A stretch of DNA of 64,000 nucleotides from Anaerolineales bacterium (GTDB lineage: Bacteria > Chloroflexota > Anaerolineae > Anaerolineales > UBA11579), in the NCBI GenBank assembly GCA_026129255.1, contig JAHCIJ010000002.1, positions 1 through 64,000 of the forward strand, read 5' to 3'. The notes under the pieces are model-generated. The model made no database searches, had not been told where the DNA came from, and was given only the letters and a program-made list of their open reading frames with translations. Every line of letters starts with the position of its first letter. Position 1 is the first letter of the stretch. This document shows positions 7,617-15,668 of this stretch, piece by piece. The position numbers and the translations under genes are program-made.

Positions 7617-8276
7617 TTAGCTGTCAACGTCCTCGTAGGTGAAGCCTTGGGCATTGATGCTGTTGGTGTGCTGGCCGTTGTGGCCAACCAGGCCGTTGTA
7701 CATCGCTGGCTGGGCGCTGCGCTGTGCATTCGGCTGGCTGCGGCGCATGGTGGGGGGCATGCTGCGTTGGCGCTGTGTGAACAGCTTGCCGCCCGTGCTG
7801 ATCAGGGTGCCGATGGTCAGCACGCGGATCAGCCACACAAACACCGCCACGAAGGCCGGTACCACGGTTAGCAGAGTGCCCATGTCTAGCAAGCCTTCAC
7901 CCAGGGCGGGGCTGTTGACCAGGGCGATGGAGACGCCCCACCAGGTCAGGGTGGCGTTCATCGTGGCGGCCAGCAGCCAGGCGGCGAACAGGTACCAGGT
8001 GTCGGACAGCTGCTGGCTGCGCAGGTCGGTGTGGTTGGCAAACATGTGCGCAATGCCGGCAAAGTCGATGGCGCAGAAGGCCACCGCCAGGATGCTGGCC
8101 CAGGCAATGCCGCCAAAGCGCAGGTCACCCATCAGGTCGTGCAGGGCAAATTCGGTGGTGCTGAAGTTGAACAGCTCGAAGGCGAACAGCGCCCCAAGCA
8201 CCAACATGCCCCACACCAGATTGCGCTGCAGGAAGGCCGGAATGTTGAACTGGCGAAGCAAACCTTTGTTGATCAT
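7617..8276 (-). CDS. Uncharacterised four-helix membrane protein
   Basis: A 219-residue protein with about four hydrophobic segments (residues about 20-40, 55-78, 93-115 and 128-155). A polar, Gln/Asn/Arg-rich cytoplasmic tail ends GFTYEDVDS. I recognise no family. It starts ATG with GGAG upstream (AAAGGAGAATAAGAG region) and is followed two bases later by the transglycosylase, so the pair is probably co-transcribed and may act together at the envelope. The function is unknown. Confidence 0.7.
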   Translation of the reverse strand: MINKGLLRQFNIPAFLQRNLVWGMLVLGALFAFELFNFSTTEFALHDLMGDLRFGGIAWASILAVAFCAIDFAGIAHMFANHTDLRSQQLSDTWYLFAAWLLAATMNATLTWWGVSIALVNSPALGEGLLDMGTLLTVVPAFVAVFVWLIRVLTIGTLISTGGKLFTQRQRSMPPTMRRSQPNAQRSAQPAMYNGLVGHNGQHTNSINAQGFTYEDVDS

Positions 8277-8375
8277 CTCTTATTCTCCTTTGGCCTGCTC
8301 GGCCAAACATCTGTTCTAAGATGTGCAAAGTATAGAACAAGAGAGCTAAAAGAGTCAATCGCCGTGTATGGGGGT

Positions 8376-8421
8376 GACTCGGCGAGTCACTCCCCCTTAT
8401 GGTGAGATTCGTGCCTATAAT
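8376..8421 (+). promoter_or_regulatory. Inverted repeat and -10 box of the NUDIX gene (leaderless)
   Basis: GTGACTC and GAGTCAC flank GGC within a G-run/C-run (about 8372-8398), forming an inverted repeat. A consensus TATAAT follows at 8416-8421. Only five bases separate TATAAT from the ATG at 8427, so transcription should begin at or next to the start codon. The inverted repeat sits near the -35 region and could be an operator. Confidence 0.5.
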
Positions 8422-8426
8422 TCTGC

Positions 8427-8900
8427 ATGGCTAAAACCAGTGCAGGAATTTTGATGTATCGCGTTCTAAAATCAGGCGAGCCGCAAGTGTTGCTTGTCCA
8501 TCCCGGTGGCCCATTCTGGAAGAACAAGGACCTCGGCGCCTGGTCGATCCCCAAAGGGGAATACACCGATGAGGAGCCACTGGCTGCGGCGCGCCGCGAA
8601 TTCTGGGAGGAGACCGGCTTTGAGGTGGATGGCGATTTCATCGCCTTGCAACCCATCGTACAGAAGGGCGGCAAGCACGTCAGCGCCTGGGCCGTCGAGG
8701 GCGACATTGACGCCGAGACGGCGCGCAGCATTGAGTTCGAGATGGAGTGGCCGCCGCGCTCGGGGCGCATGGCCAGCTTCCCCGAAGTGGAGAAGGCTGC
8801 CTGGTTCACTTTGGGCGAGGCGCTACCTAAGATTAATAAAGCTCAGGCCAGCTTTGTACATCAGCTGGCCGAGCGGTTAGGGATCGTGATCGAGGGCTAG
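8427..8900 (+). CDS. NUDIX hydrolase (diadenosine polyphosphatase-like)
   Basis: A 157-residue NUDIX protein. The Nudix box runs from GEYTDEEPLAAARREFWEETGF (residues about 43-64), matching GX5EX7REUXEEXGU with its metal-binding Glu residues. The opening MAKTSAGILMYR and the SIPKGE motif resemble Ap4A hydrolase-like/MutT-like members. It hydrolyses a nucleoside diphosphate linked to another moiety; the substrate is not deducible. It has no Shine-Dalgarno sequence and a -10 box at the start codon. Its last four bases overlap the converging gene. Confidence 0.9.
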   Translation: MAKTSAGILMYRVLKSGEPQVLLVHPGGPFWKNKDLGAWSIPKGEYTDEEPLAAARREFWEETGFEVDGDFIALQPIVQKGGKHVSAWAVEGDIDAETARSIEFEMEWPPRSGRMASFPEVEKAAWFTLGEALPKINKAQASFVHQLAERLGIVIEG

Positions 8901-10126
8901 GCTAACGCGCGTTCGGCAGACCTCGACAGGCTGAAAGCGGCATGGTGCACGGCGATCAGCTTGCCGGTGCGGTCCATGCGGATCAGGTCTGTGCCGCGGG
9001 CCGTGTTGCCATTCGCCAGCGTTGCGCTCCACACCAGCTTCAGGAAATCAGCCTGAGTACCGGCATCCAGCAGGCGGAACTTGGCCTTGGGGAAGGTGTC
9101 CCGCAGCAGGCCAGAGTACCAGCTGTACAGCTCACGCGAGCCGGAGCGGCCTTGCCCATTGCAGATCAAACGTCCATCACTTTCATACAAGAAGACGATC
9201 TGGTTGGCACTGCCGGAGTTGAATGCCGCTATCAGGCGGTTGCCAATGTCCAGCGCCTGCTGCGCCTGCGGGCTGCGCACGGGGGTTGGCGCCGGTGGCT
9301 TCACGGGCGGCGTGGGCGTCGGTTCCGGTTCCTTTACGGGCGGCGTAGGCGGCGGCACAGGGGCCGGCGGTGTAGCGGCAGCCCAATCGAAGTGGGAGAT
9401 CGCGCTCCACAGCTCCGTTTTCACGTAGGCAGTCTGCCACTCCCAGAAGTTGGCCGCCTTCAGCCCGCTGGACTTGGCCGCTTCCAGGAATTCGATAACC
9501 TGGCTGGGGGTAGGTGACCAGCTGCCTTCACCGTAGGCCGCACCCGTTGGGATCACGGGCAACACCGGCGTGAGCTCTTTATACTCGTCGATCGAGCGCT
9601 TGAGTTGCTGGGCCGGGTTGCTTGAACCCACCCAGTAGATCTGCGGGAAGTTGAGATTGCAAAATTCCAGAAATGCAGTGAACGGGAACGGCGCATGCAG
9701 CTTGGGGTAGCGGTAGGTGCTCAGCCCGATGGGGAACTGTGGCAGCCCGGCCCGCAGTTCCTGCATGTAGGCCTTGGCCACCGCAGCCATGTTGGGCGCC
9801 TTGAACTCCTTCTCGGCGTTGACCACAAAGCCGTCCAGGCCAAGCTGTTTCACCCGCGTGATGGCGCGTTTGGCCTCATTGGAGGCATTTACGCCGTAGA
9901 TGTACTGCCAGCCCCACGGGGAGATGCCGCGCGAGCGCAGCGCCGCCACCAGGCCGGGTACAAGGTCCACGCCATCGGTGATGTTGTAGTTGTAGACGCC
10001 ATCAGCCACCTTGATAAGCACATGGCTGAGGCCGGCTTGCTTGGCGGCATCCGCAATCTTTGCGGGGTCGCCTCCAAAAGCCCGTTTGATCTGCCAGAGG
10101 TAGTAGCCTTTTCCTGTGAGTTCCAT
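8897..10126 (-). CDS. Glycoside-hydrolase-like TIM barrel fused to a SnoaL-like domain
   Basis: A 409-residue two-domain protein. Residues about 1-245 look like a TIM barrel: GKGYYLWQIKRAFGGDP, LSHVLIKVADG, ISPWGWQYIYG, GFVVNAEKEFKAPNM and NFWEWQTA. A Pro/Thr linker (about 250-285) joins it to a C-terminal NTF2/SnoaL-like fold (about 290-405: ALDIGNRLIAAFNSGSANQIVFLYESDGRLICNGQGRSGSRELYSWYSGL). No signal peptide is obvious. The acidic NAEKEF position may be catalytic. The function is inferred only at the fold level. Confidence 0.65.
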   Translation of the reverse strand: MELTGKGYYLWQIKRAFGGDPAKIADAAKQAGLSHVLIKVADGVYNYNITDGVDLVPGLVAALRSRGISPWGWQYIYGVNASNEAKRAITRVKQLGLDGFVVNAEKEFKAPNMAAVAKAYMQELRAGLPQFPIGLSTYRYPKLHAPFPFTAFLEFCNLNFPQIYWVGSSNPAQQLKRSIDEYKELTPVLPVIPTGAAYGEGSWSPTPSQVIEFLEAAKSSGLKAANFWEWQTAYVKTELWSAISHFDWAAATPPAPVPPPTPPVKEPEPTPTPPVKPPAPTPVRSPQAQQALDIGNRLIAAFNSGSANQIVFLYESDGRLICNGQGRSGSRELYSWYSGLLRDTFPKAKFRLLDAGTQADFLKLVWSATLANGNTARGTDLIRMDRTGKLIAVHHAAFSLSRSAERALA

Positions 10127-10216
10127 GCCTGCTTAGATGCAGGAAATGTGCCAGAAGCGCAAAAACTTGCCTCAGGCTGGCATCTCTAAGGCTAACTTTC
10201 TTATTTGTAAGCAGAG

Positions 10217-10648
10217 CTAGAAGATAAACGGCACCAGCTTCTTGGTGCGCTGCTGGTACTCGGCGTACTGCGGGAATTTGGCGCCTAGCAAGCTTTCCTC
10301 GTAGTGCAGCTTGAGCACCAGGTCTACCAGCAGCACCAGCCACATGGTGATGCGCGGCGGGCTAGGCGCCGCCAACACCAGCGCCAGCGTGGCCAGCAGC
10401 AGCCCTGTGTACATAGGGTGCCGGATGATTGCGTACGGCCCACGCGCCACAAAGCGCGCCTCGGCCAGCGGCACGGGTGAGGCGCCGAAGTTACCGAATC
10501 CCATGCTGAGCATGGCCCACACCACCAGCGCCCCGCCTGCCGCCAACAGTGCCAGCAGGGCGGGCGGCTGCGGCAGCCAGGGGCCGGTCAGCAGCAGCCC
10601 GCCGATGGCGGCGAACTGCACGAAGACGAAAAGGTTGGCTTTGGTCAT
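10217..10648 (-). CDS. Isoprenylcysteine carboxyl methyltransferase-like membrane protein
   Basis: A 143-residue membrane protein with about four helices and the ICMT/PEMT signature. GPYAIIRHPMYTG (about residues 72-84) is the SAM-binding RHPxY motif, and the C-terminal HYEESLLGAKFPQYAEYQQRTKKLVPFIF fits too (EE and Y..Y..T..L.P..). It probably methylates a small lipid or thiol. The ATG at 10648 follows the upstream stop by one base and so may be translationally coupled; the frame extends further upstream without support. Confidence 0.8.
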   Translation of the reverse strand: MTKANLFVFVQFAAIGGLLLTGPWLPQPPALLALLAAGGALVVWAMLSMGFGNFGASPVPLAEARFVARGPYAIIRHPMYTGLLLATLALVLAAPSPPRITMWLVLLVDLVLKLHYEESLLGAKFPQYAEYQQRTKKLVPFIF

Positions 10649-10649
10649 A

Positions 10650-11477
10650 CTAGAGGTATAGATGATTGGAATGGGGATATCGGCCGTGGAATCTCTTTGA
10701 AATTTCAAAAATGTAATGCATTGTTATCCTATGAAATTTAAGGAAATCATTCAAACTTAACTTGAGTTTGTCATCCAGTTTGTACTTAAGCCATGGGCAG
10801 TTATCAAGGAATTTTTTATCAACTACTCCGTTTTTATGTATGAAACAATTTCGAACCTGCTGAAGCTCTGCAATTTTCTTTTGCATCCGCTTACTGGTCT
10901 CCCCTTCTAGGCCTACGTGACTAAGTATGCAGTCGAATCTGTCGGTGCCGTAAAGTCTCATGCAGTTTGTGCTCCCCACCACAGAATCCACAATAAGCTC
11001 CAATTGCTGTTCTTTAGATAAACGGTGGTATTCAATTAACGGTATTTTGATCTTCTTAAACTCTTCCGTAGTAAACGTGTTTTCGTCAAATTTAGTGAGG
11101 AGGACAACTATATCTCGAACAAACACTTCAAGAATAGTCCACAGAAAGCTAACTCCATGAAAATAGTAAAGTTCTAAATAGTTATCCTTTGATACTTCTA
11201 GCCCAACAACCCAATCGTCAAAATCTGGATTCTCATCAGCCCCTAGTTTCTTCATCAATTCTTCCCTAACTACCTTAAGCTCTTCCTTCGCATGCAGCGT
11301 GTAGTAAGGAGACAGTGCAATAAGAGAAACCGTAAATGACATTTCTGTTGCTTCTACAAGATGGAAGCTCTTCCTGAGTCTAAGAATGGCCTGAGAGAAA
11401 ATATTTTGGAAGTCTTTATAAAATATAACTTCCTTTAGATCCATTTGGGGCAGGTTTGCCCCTTGTTTGACTGCCAT
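10650..11477 (-). CDS. AT-rich HEPN-like protein at the end of the nurA-herA operon
   Basis: A 275-residue, mostly helical protein with no recognised close family. The motif LQQVRNCFIHKNGVVDKKFL (about residues 213-232) fits the HEPN RNase signature Rx4-6H, preceded by the long helix FLWTILEVFVRDIVVLL. HEPN proteins are often RNA-cleaving toxins or antiviral effectors; that role is inferred. GC is about 40% by eye against about 60% in its neighbours, pointing to horizontal gain. The ATG at 11477 has TAGGAG overlapping the herA stop; the frame runs upstream into herA but is a shadow there. Confidence 0.65.
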   Translation of the reverse strand: MAVKQGANLPQMDLKEVIFYKDFQNIFSQAILRLRKSFHLVEATEMSFTVSLIALSPYYTLHAKEELKVVREELMKKLGADENPDFDDWVVGLEVSKDNYLELYYFHGVSFLWTILEVFVRDIVVLLTKFDENTFTTEEFKKIKIPLIEYHRLSKEQQLELIVDSVVGSTNCMRLYGTDRFDCILSHVGLEGETSKRMQKKIAELQQVRNCFIHKNGVVDKKFLDNCPWLKYKLDDKLKLSLNDFLKFHRITMHYIFEISKRFHGRYPHSNHLYL

Positions 11478-11485
11478 CAGATCTC

Positions 11486-13213
11486 CTAAAACCCCAACTC
11501 CCTTTTCAACTGCTGCTCGCTCTTCCCTCCAGCCGCCTTGTCGCCCAGCTCCTCCTGCCAGAAGTCGTTGTTGAAGCGGCGGCTGCGCACCGGCAGCGGC
11601 ATCGGCACGCCCCATGGCCCAAGCAGCAGCACATCTTCGCCGGATTGCAAGCGGGAGAGCATGCCCTTCAACGTTTCGCGCCCGGCAAGGCCGGAGAGCA
11701 CGGCGCGGATATCGTCATCATCACCGAGCCAGCCTGAGATGCGTGTGCCGAGCTGCGACATGACCTCGTCGTAGATCTGGCTCGGGCGCTGGTCGATCAC
11801 CAGCAGCGTCACGTTGTACTTGCGCAGCTCACGCGCGATCGTGGAGAAGGTGGTCTGCGAGGCCAGCTCCTTGTTGAGCAGCTTGTGCGCTTCTTCCACC
11901 ACGATCACCAATGGGCGCGGCTCGGCCTTCTTTTCGTTGTAGCTCTCGATCATCATCGCTTCCCACTTGGCGCGGATCTTGCGCGTGAGTAGGTTGCTGA
12001 CCAGCAAATAATCCAGATCACGGTCGTGCTTGCCAAAGGAGAGGATGACGTGCTTGCCGTTCTTGAGCGCATCCACAATTTGGTCCACAGCTTTGTTGGA
12101 GCTGCCGCCGGTAACGTAGTCCAGGTTGTCGATCTTGTTCTTGAGCCGTGAGTGCAAGGCGCTCACCGCTTTGGGGTGGATGTTGTGGCGCTCCGCCCAA
12201 CCTTCGATGCTGTCTTCGGGGTAGTCGCCATCCTCCAGGCCCTCTTCCTTCTTGCCGGGGCCAAGCGCCATGAAGCGCGCAAACCACTGCGCGCCGAAGC
12301 TGGTGGCCAGCGCATTCAAGGTGTTGGGCGCGGTGTCACGCAGGTTGAGCTCGCTCCATAGCAGCTCAATATCCTCGATCTGGATGTCGTCTTTGGCAAT
12401 CTCCAGATTGATGTCCGGCGCGTTGCCGCGGTAGATGGCTTTGGCGCCGGAGCCCAGGCCCACGATCTGCACTTTGGATTTGCCAAACTTCTGCTGCAGG
12501 CCATGCACGCTGGTGCCCTTGTTCTTGTCCTGCACGTCGTAGGCATATTCATTGTGCATGTCAAAGATGAGCAGTGACACCTGGTCATGCTTGATGAGGC
12601 CAGCCAGCACCACCAGGGTCAGGAACGATTTACCTGTGCCCGTAGCGCCGAAGATGCCTGAGGAGCGCTGCACCAGCTTGCGCAGGTTGATGCGCACGGG
12701 GTGGCCCTGCTCGCGCGTGGTGCCGATGATGAAGCTGTCTTTATTCTCAGCCTTGCCGAAGATCTCCGCAATGTCGCCCTGGCTGGCCAGCATTGCGGCT
12801 GCATGGTGAGCGGGCACGGTCTTGACCGGCAGGGCTTGCGGGGCCTCGCGCAGGCCGGCTTCGATCGCCTTGAGCCACTCCTGCTCTGCCGGGGTGCCGG
12901 GCTCCGGGCCGCGTTCCATCATCAGGGCGGGCAGCACCTGCAGGTTTGTGTACAGTGTCTGCCCGTGCAGCAGGCTGGCCAGCTCCTGAGGCATGTGCCC
13001 GCCGCCGGGCTCATCCGCAAAGCGCGGGTCGGTGGCGCCCAACTGCAGGTCGGTCACCAGGCCGTGGAACAGCCAGTCGCCACTTTCGATGACGACGAAG
13101 GCGCCCTCCTGCACATCCTGAGCGGGTACTTGCAGGCGCACCTGTAAGTTGTCTTTCAGGCTGCCGCCCACTACAAAGCCGACGCGTTTGCGTCCTTGTA
13201 TACCTTCGCTCAT
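11486..13213 (-). CDS. herA: HerA-family hexameric DNA-translocating ATPase
   Basis: A 575-residue HerA/FtsK-superfamily ATPase. The N-terminal HAS-barrel (residues about 8-100) precedes the RecA-like core with Walker A GATGTGKS (189-196), Walker B LLIFDMHNEY (Asp218), and VIVVEEAHKLL further on. The arginine-rich segments IARELRKY and LLVIDQRPSQI follow. HerA pumps DNA through NurA during end resection. The start overlaps the preceding gene by four bases (ATGA). The TAG is reused as part of the next gene's ribosome binding site. Confidence 0.93.
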   Translation of the reverse strand: MSEGIQGRKRVGFVVGGSLKDNLQVRLQVPAQDVQEGAFVVIESGDWLFHGLVTDLQLGATDPRFADEPGGGHMPQELASLLHGQTLYTNLQVLPALMMERGPEPGTPAEQEWLKAIEAGLREAPQALPVKTVPAHHAAAMLASQGDIAEIFGKAENKDSFIIGTTREQGHPVRINLRKLVQRSSGIFGATGTGKSFLTLVVLAGLIKHDQVSLLIFDMHNEYAYDVQDKNKGTSVHGLQQKFGKSKVQIVGLGSGAKAIYRGNAPDINLEIAKDDIQIEDIELLWSELNLRDTAPNTLNALATSFGAQWFARFMALGPGKKEEGLEDGDYPEDSIEGWAERHNIHPKAVSALHSRLKNKIDNLDYVTGGSSNKAVDQIVDALKNGKHVILSFGKHDRDLDYLLVSNLLTRKIRAKWEAMMIESYNEKKAEPRPLVIVVEEAHKLLNKELASQTTFSTIARELRKYNVTLLVIDQRPSQIYDEVMSQLGTRISGWLGDDDDIRAVLSGLAGRETLKGMLSRLQSGEDVLLLGPWGVPMPLPVRSRRFNNDFWQEELGDKAAGGKSEQQLKRELGF

Positions 13214-13824
13214 TTCGTCATCTCCATGCCGCTGTCGGCTAAAGCCGACAGCACTTGCATCAGGGTTTCGTAATCATCGCGCAGCAGGGTAATGATCTCC
13301 TGCGTGGCGCGGGTGCGCCATTGGGCGTCGCCGTGGGCGGCCGCCGCCTGCGCCAGGTGCGCTGCCAGCAGCTCGGCGGCCGGCGATTCGGGGTTGCTGC
13401 CGTTGCGCAGCACATGGCGGAAGTAGCCCAGGCGCTCGGTGAACTGCACCACCTCGGCCGGTTCGCACTGCCAGACAATATCCAGGCTCAGCGGGGCGCG
13501 CGGCGGCAGCAGGTGCGAGATGACCCCGTCTCGGCTGTGGCCGATGGTCAGCACGCTGATCTCCAGCGGCACAGTGCGGTTCTTGCGGTTGTCGGCGATG
13601 ATGGCTTCGTCCACCTGGTCCGTCGTGGCGATCTGGCGCACCATGCCGTCATCGTCAATGTGCATGGCATAGATCAGGCCGTAGATCCAGATGGATGGGC
13701 CGAGCGGCGCCTTGACCAGCGCCCCGAAGTGCGGGGCATCCTCCTCGGTCACTTTGGTGCCAGTCACAAATCCGGTAATGGCCGAGCGCAGCAGATAGCC
13801 CACTTTGTAGGCTTGTGTTGTCAT
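13210..13824 (-). CDS. HAS-barrel-like protein encoded between nurA and herA
   Basis: A 204-residue protein. The N-terminal half (VGYLLRSAITGFVTGTKVTEEDAPHFGALVKAPLGPSIWIYGLIYAMHIDDDG) resembles the beta-barrel HAS domain found at the N-terminus of HerA and in ATP synthases. The C-terminal half is helical (AAELLAAHLAQAAAAHG and WRTRATQEIITLLRDDYETLMQVLSAL). It overlaps both neighbours by four bases, implying coupled, stoichiometric synthesis with NurA and HerA. It could be an adaptor between the two; this is inferred. Confidence 0.65.
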   Translation of the reverse strand: MTTQAYKVGYLLRSAITGFVTGTKVTEEDAPHFGALVKAPLGPSIWIYGLIYAMHIDDDGMVRQIATTDQVDEAIIADNRKNRTVPLEISVLTIGHSRDGVISHLLPPRAPLSLDIVWQCEPAEVVQFTERLGYFRHVLRNGSNPESPAAELLAAHLAQAAAAHGDAQWRTRATQEIITLLRDDYETLMQVLSALADSGMEMTK

Positions 13825-15005
13825 AAGGTAAACCTCCTGCGGCCGGGCAGGTTCTTGGCCGCCTGTTTTTGCGAAAGCTCGCCCGGCTCGACGCCCATGG
13901 CGCGCAACTCGTTAATGAGCAGTTGAGCCACTTGCTCGTGCTCTTCAAATTTCACCAGCGCAATTTCATGGGCGCGGTGCAACAGGTAAGGGTAGGTGTA
14001 ATCGCCCAGGATGCTGTTTTGATTGACCAGTACCGCGTGCAACGCGTCCAGTAAGGCTTTATTGCTGGCAACCCAGCCGGGGATCTCGACGCGCGCCAGC
14101 CACGGAGCGCCGGGCTTACCCACATTGAGATAGAAGAAGTGCAGCGCCAGGTGGCCGAAGTAGCGCTTGGCCGATTGGCTCTGGATGGCAAAGATGGCCG
14201 AGCGCTGGCCGGGCTGCAGCGTGTCTCGCAGCAGGTGCGCATCCGTGACGCCGCGCAGTGGACGCTCGCGCATCTCGACTGCGCTGGCTCCTGTGGGCAA
14301 CTGCAGCACTTCGAGCATACGCACCAGTAGGTCCGCGCGCGGCTTGTCCACGTAGCCCGCGGTGGCCGCGCCGCGCTGGTGCAATTGCTCCAGCGCCGCC
14401 AGGTACTCCGTTAGGTGCTCTTCGAAAGCGCGGTTGTCCGCCGTGTCAATCATTTTGGCGCCCCACAGTTCTAGCGGGCCGTCGGTGAGCGTGATGATCG
14501 GCGCTGCGCTCTCGTTGCTGGCCAGCTCGGCCAGCAACTTGCGCTCGCCCTTGTCGCGCTCCAGACTAACCTGCTCCTCAGAGTAGCTCCCGCTGCGCGT
14601 ATATTCCGCCACGTGCAGGTCGCTGCGTGTATGCACTTCAGGCGCGTCGCCGCTGCCGCCGTGCAGGCGGATGGCGCCCAGGTTCACCAGGAAGTAGTGC
14701 ACGGGTGCGTGGGCATTGGGGTTGATCTGCGAGCCGTCGGCGGCGATGGCGGTGTAAGTGGCTGGCATTGCCGGCAGCGGCTCGGCGTGGGTCAGCGGTT
14801 CGTCTACGGGGATGGCACAACGCAGACGCGGGTCTGCCTGGGCGGCTTGCTCAACCTGTTCGCGGATGGCCTGCAGGTCCTCAGCGCGCTGGTTGAACAG
14901 GGCCACGGCAATGGCGCGGCGCTCCTCCACCTGGCGCAGGCCGTCCTTGGCCTTGAGCGCCTCGGCGCGGGCTTGCTGGCGCAGGTCGAGATAATTAACC
15001 GGCAT
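13821..15005 (-). CDS. nurA: NurA 5'-3' nuclease
   Basis: A 394-residue NurA-domain protein. The N-terminus is a coiled coil (LRQQARAEALKAKDGLRQVEERRAIA), followed by metal-site motifs AIAADGSQINP (about residues 85-95) and ITLTDGPLELWG (about 171-182) and a C-terminal HxxR-type region. NurA works with HerA to resect DNA ends. It is the first gene of the overlapping operon, and the ATG at 15005 gives the standard N-terminus. It is about as long as other bacterial NurA proteins. Confidence 0.88.
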   Translation of the reverse strand: MPVNYLDLRQQARAEALKAKDGLRQVEERRAIAVALFNQRAEDLQAIREQVEQAAQADPRLRCAIPVDEPLTHAEPLPAMPATYTAIAADGSQINPNAHAPVHYFLVNLGAIRLHGGSGDAPEVHTRSDLHVAEYTRSGSYSEEQVSLERDKGERKLLAELASNESAAPIITLTDGPLELWGAKMIDTADNRAFEEHLTEYLAALEQLHQRGAATAGYVDKPRADLLVRMLEVLQLPTGASAVEMRERPLRGVTDAHLLRDTLQPGQRSAIFAIQSQSAKRYFGHLALHFFYLNVGKPGAPWLARVEIPGWVASNKALLDALHAVLVNQNSILGDYTYPYLLHRAHEIALVKFEEHEQVAQLLINELRAMGVEPGELSQKQAAKNLPGRRRFTL

Positions 15006-15156
15006 GGCTAGGGCCTTGACAGGTAAATGGTTTGCATGGCATAGTTGGCCTAGAACACTTGTTCATTTTAGCATAACCGCCTAGGTGCACTGTGTGATTC
15101 TAATCGCAATGCATCTGGGCAAATCCAACTCAGCGGACAAGTGGAACGGAGCAGAC

Positions 15157-15639
15157 ATGCAAGAAGCACGTGGTTCGTACAACGGCTATTTTCTGAGCCC
15201 AAACGGAAGCAAAGACCAATTCACCTTGCGCCAGTCTGATGAACAGTCAGACAAAGAGTTCATTCTGCGCGTCAAAAATTTCACCAAGCTGTTGGAAGAG
15301 CAAGGCTGGGCGCCATGGGAAGCGGCTGCAGGCCACGAGCCTGGCGGCCCGCAGCCAGCCAACGGTAGTGGCAGCGCTGCGCAAAAAGCCTTCGAGCTGG
15401 AGAGTATCCAACTGGCCGCCGGCGGCGAGCATCCGCGCTGGGTGGTGAAGGGCGGTAACTTCAAGAAATTCGGTGTAACCTGCTGGCCCGAAGTGCTGGA
15501 AGCTGCTGGCATCGTCGAGAAGCTTGACCCCATGAAAGAGAACAAGCCCAAGGGTCGCTGGCTGGCGCGCTATGTCGAGCGCGAGAACGACGAAGGCCGC
15601 CTGGTGCCAGACAAGGTTGTGGAGCTGGTGCCAGGGTAG
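15157..15639 (+). CDS. Hypothetical protein, divergent from nurA
   Basis: A 160-residue soluble protein starting MQEARGSYNGYF at an ATG with GGAG upstream; the frame continues back to 15085 without support. Two conserved-looking blocks can be seen: LSPNGSKDQFTLRQSDEQSDKEFILRVKNFTKLLEEQGW, and HPRWVVKGGNFKKFGVTCWPEVLEAAGIVEKLDP. They are joined by a Gly/Ser-rich stretch. I do not recognise the family. It shares an intergenic region with the nurA operon and could be functionally linked, but nothing in the sequence proves it. Confidence 0.6.
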   Translation: MQEARGSYNGYFLSPNGSKDQFTLRQSDEQSDKEFILRVKNFTKLLEEQGWAPWEAAAGHEPGGPQPANGSGSAAQKAFELESIQLAAGGEHPRWVVKGGNFKKFGVTCWPEVLEAAGIVEKLDPMKENKPKGRWLARYVERENDEGRLVPDKVVELVPG

Positions 15640-15668
15640 CCGGATGCGTTGATAAACTAGCTTCTGGG

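Noticed and set aside
10648..10660. TATACC six bases before the 10648 start as a leaderless promoter
   Set aside because: The box lies inside the last codons of the HEPN-like gene and the start follows that stop by one base, so translational coupling explains it better.
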